NCBI GenBank assembly: GCA_026982695.1
Contig: JALSGS010000030.1
Coordinates: 1-64,000, forward strand
Length of the DNA: 64,000 bases
Direction of reading: 5' to 3'
From: Saprospiraceae bacterium
GTDB lineage: Bacteria; Bacteroidota; Bacteroidia; Chitinophagales; Saprospiraceae
How positions within the stretch are numbered: the stretch's first letter is position 1; every line of letters starts with the position of its first letter. The notes below the pieces were generated by a model. That model saw nothing but the letters and a program-made list of their open reading frames with translations. It was not told the origin of the DNA and did not search any database. Positions 63,744 through 64,000 of the stretch are shown in pieces. The position numbers were made by a program, and so were the translations under genes.

Positions 63744-64000
63744 CTAATGAATATCTTCAAAAAAAGGACGTAGTCGCTGGAGTAACACTTCAGGTGGACC
63801 TATTCGCTTGCCGCTGTCCATATCGACAAAGCACAGTCGGACGGTGGCGCTATTGATAAGCTGTGCCTGTTCATTGAACAGCTCTACGTGGAAGGTGATA
63901 TAGTCGGTGGGTAATTTGCGCAGCGTAGTGCATATAGTAATCAGATCGTCGTATCGGGCTGGGCGCAAGTAGCGCACCTGCATGGCTACTACGGGCATCA
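63744..64000 (-). CDS. Acyl-CoA thioesterase (YbgC/4HBT hotdog family), 5' partial
   Basis: The gene runs off the right edge; about 85 C-terminal residues are visible. PVVAMQVRYLRPARYDDLITI, then TFHVELFNEQAQLINSATVRLCFVDMDSGKRIGPPEVLLQRLRPF, is typical of the hotdog strand pattern of YbgC-like thioesterases, which release fatty acids from CoA or ACP. The catalytic Asp near the N-terminus would lie outside the window. Separated by 58 bp from the YihY gene and probably cotranscribed. Confidence 0.8.
   Translation of the reverse strand, partial: MPVVAMQVRYLRPARYDDLITICTTLRKLPTDYITFHVELFNEQAQLINSATVRLCFVDMDSGKRIGPPEVLLQRLRPFFEDIH

Overview
The window is most likely chromosomal DNA from a member of the Bacteroidota, of Saprospiria-like character. 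Evidence: type IX secretion sorting tails of both type A and type B, huge cysteine-paired HYR-like and SdrD_B-like repeat adhesins, SusD-type lipoboxes, a LysR-type OxyR beside katG, a bifunctional DAHP synthase/chorismate mutase, and promoters of the Bacteroidota form (TTG/TTTG, 19-20 nt spacer, TAnnTTTG). The species cannot be named from the sequence alone. No rRNA, phage, insertion sequence or CRISPR array was seen.

Layout. 1-12.1 kb: secreted or surface repeat proteins (5'-truncated HYR-like giant, SdrD_B-like protein with an Asp-rich minisatellite linker, PKD protein, a probable outer-membrane protein). 12.2-21 kb: queuosine-precursor transporter, PARG-like protein, divergent oxyR-katG, CotH-like secreted protein, bile-acid/sodium symporter family protein, tRNA-Leu(GAG), PepSY-type membrane protein. 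21.1-25.6 kb: phenylalanine/tyrosine operon (pheA, aminotransferase, tyrA, DAHP synthase-chorismate mutase) preceded by two consecutive leader-peptide attenuators. 25.7-27.9 kb: moaA and a divergent Gfo/Idh/MocA oxidoreductase around a perfect CRP-like palindrome. 28-37.7 kb: a sulfur-oxidation gene group (persulfide dioxygenase-rhodanese, membrane fatty-acid hydroxylase, Fe-S/NrfD fusion, molybdopterin enzyme, SulP transporter, rhodanese). 37.8-64 kb: mostly housekeeping and envelope genes (miaE, FkbM methyltransferase, amidase, RNase H, pdhC-like E2, recR, glycosyltransferase, AsmA-like, RNase D, ABC ATPase, rlmH, hemJ, MCE, panB, mltG), two curlin-like proteins, a YihY protein and a partial thioesterase.

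The two strongest unusual signals are: (1) tandem ribosome-mediated attenuators (21072-21407), each with a Tyr/Phe-rich leader peptide, an antiterminator and an intrinsic terminator, in series in front of the aromatic operon; and (2) a highly iterated 13-14-mer, (A)TTTGCCGAAAGGC, present in eight perfect copies in 64 kb, in four different reading frames and one intergenic site, together with a stem-swapped sister TTTTTGGCGAAAGCC in three copies. The second pattern resembles DNA-uptake or other genome-wide signal sequences. The sulfur genes fit a pathway from protein or glutathione persulfide to sulfite, sulfate and sulfate export, with MoaA supplying molybdenum cofactor nearby.
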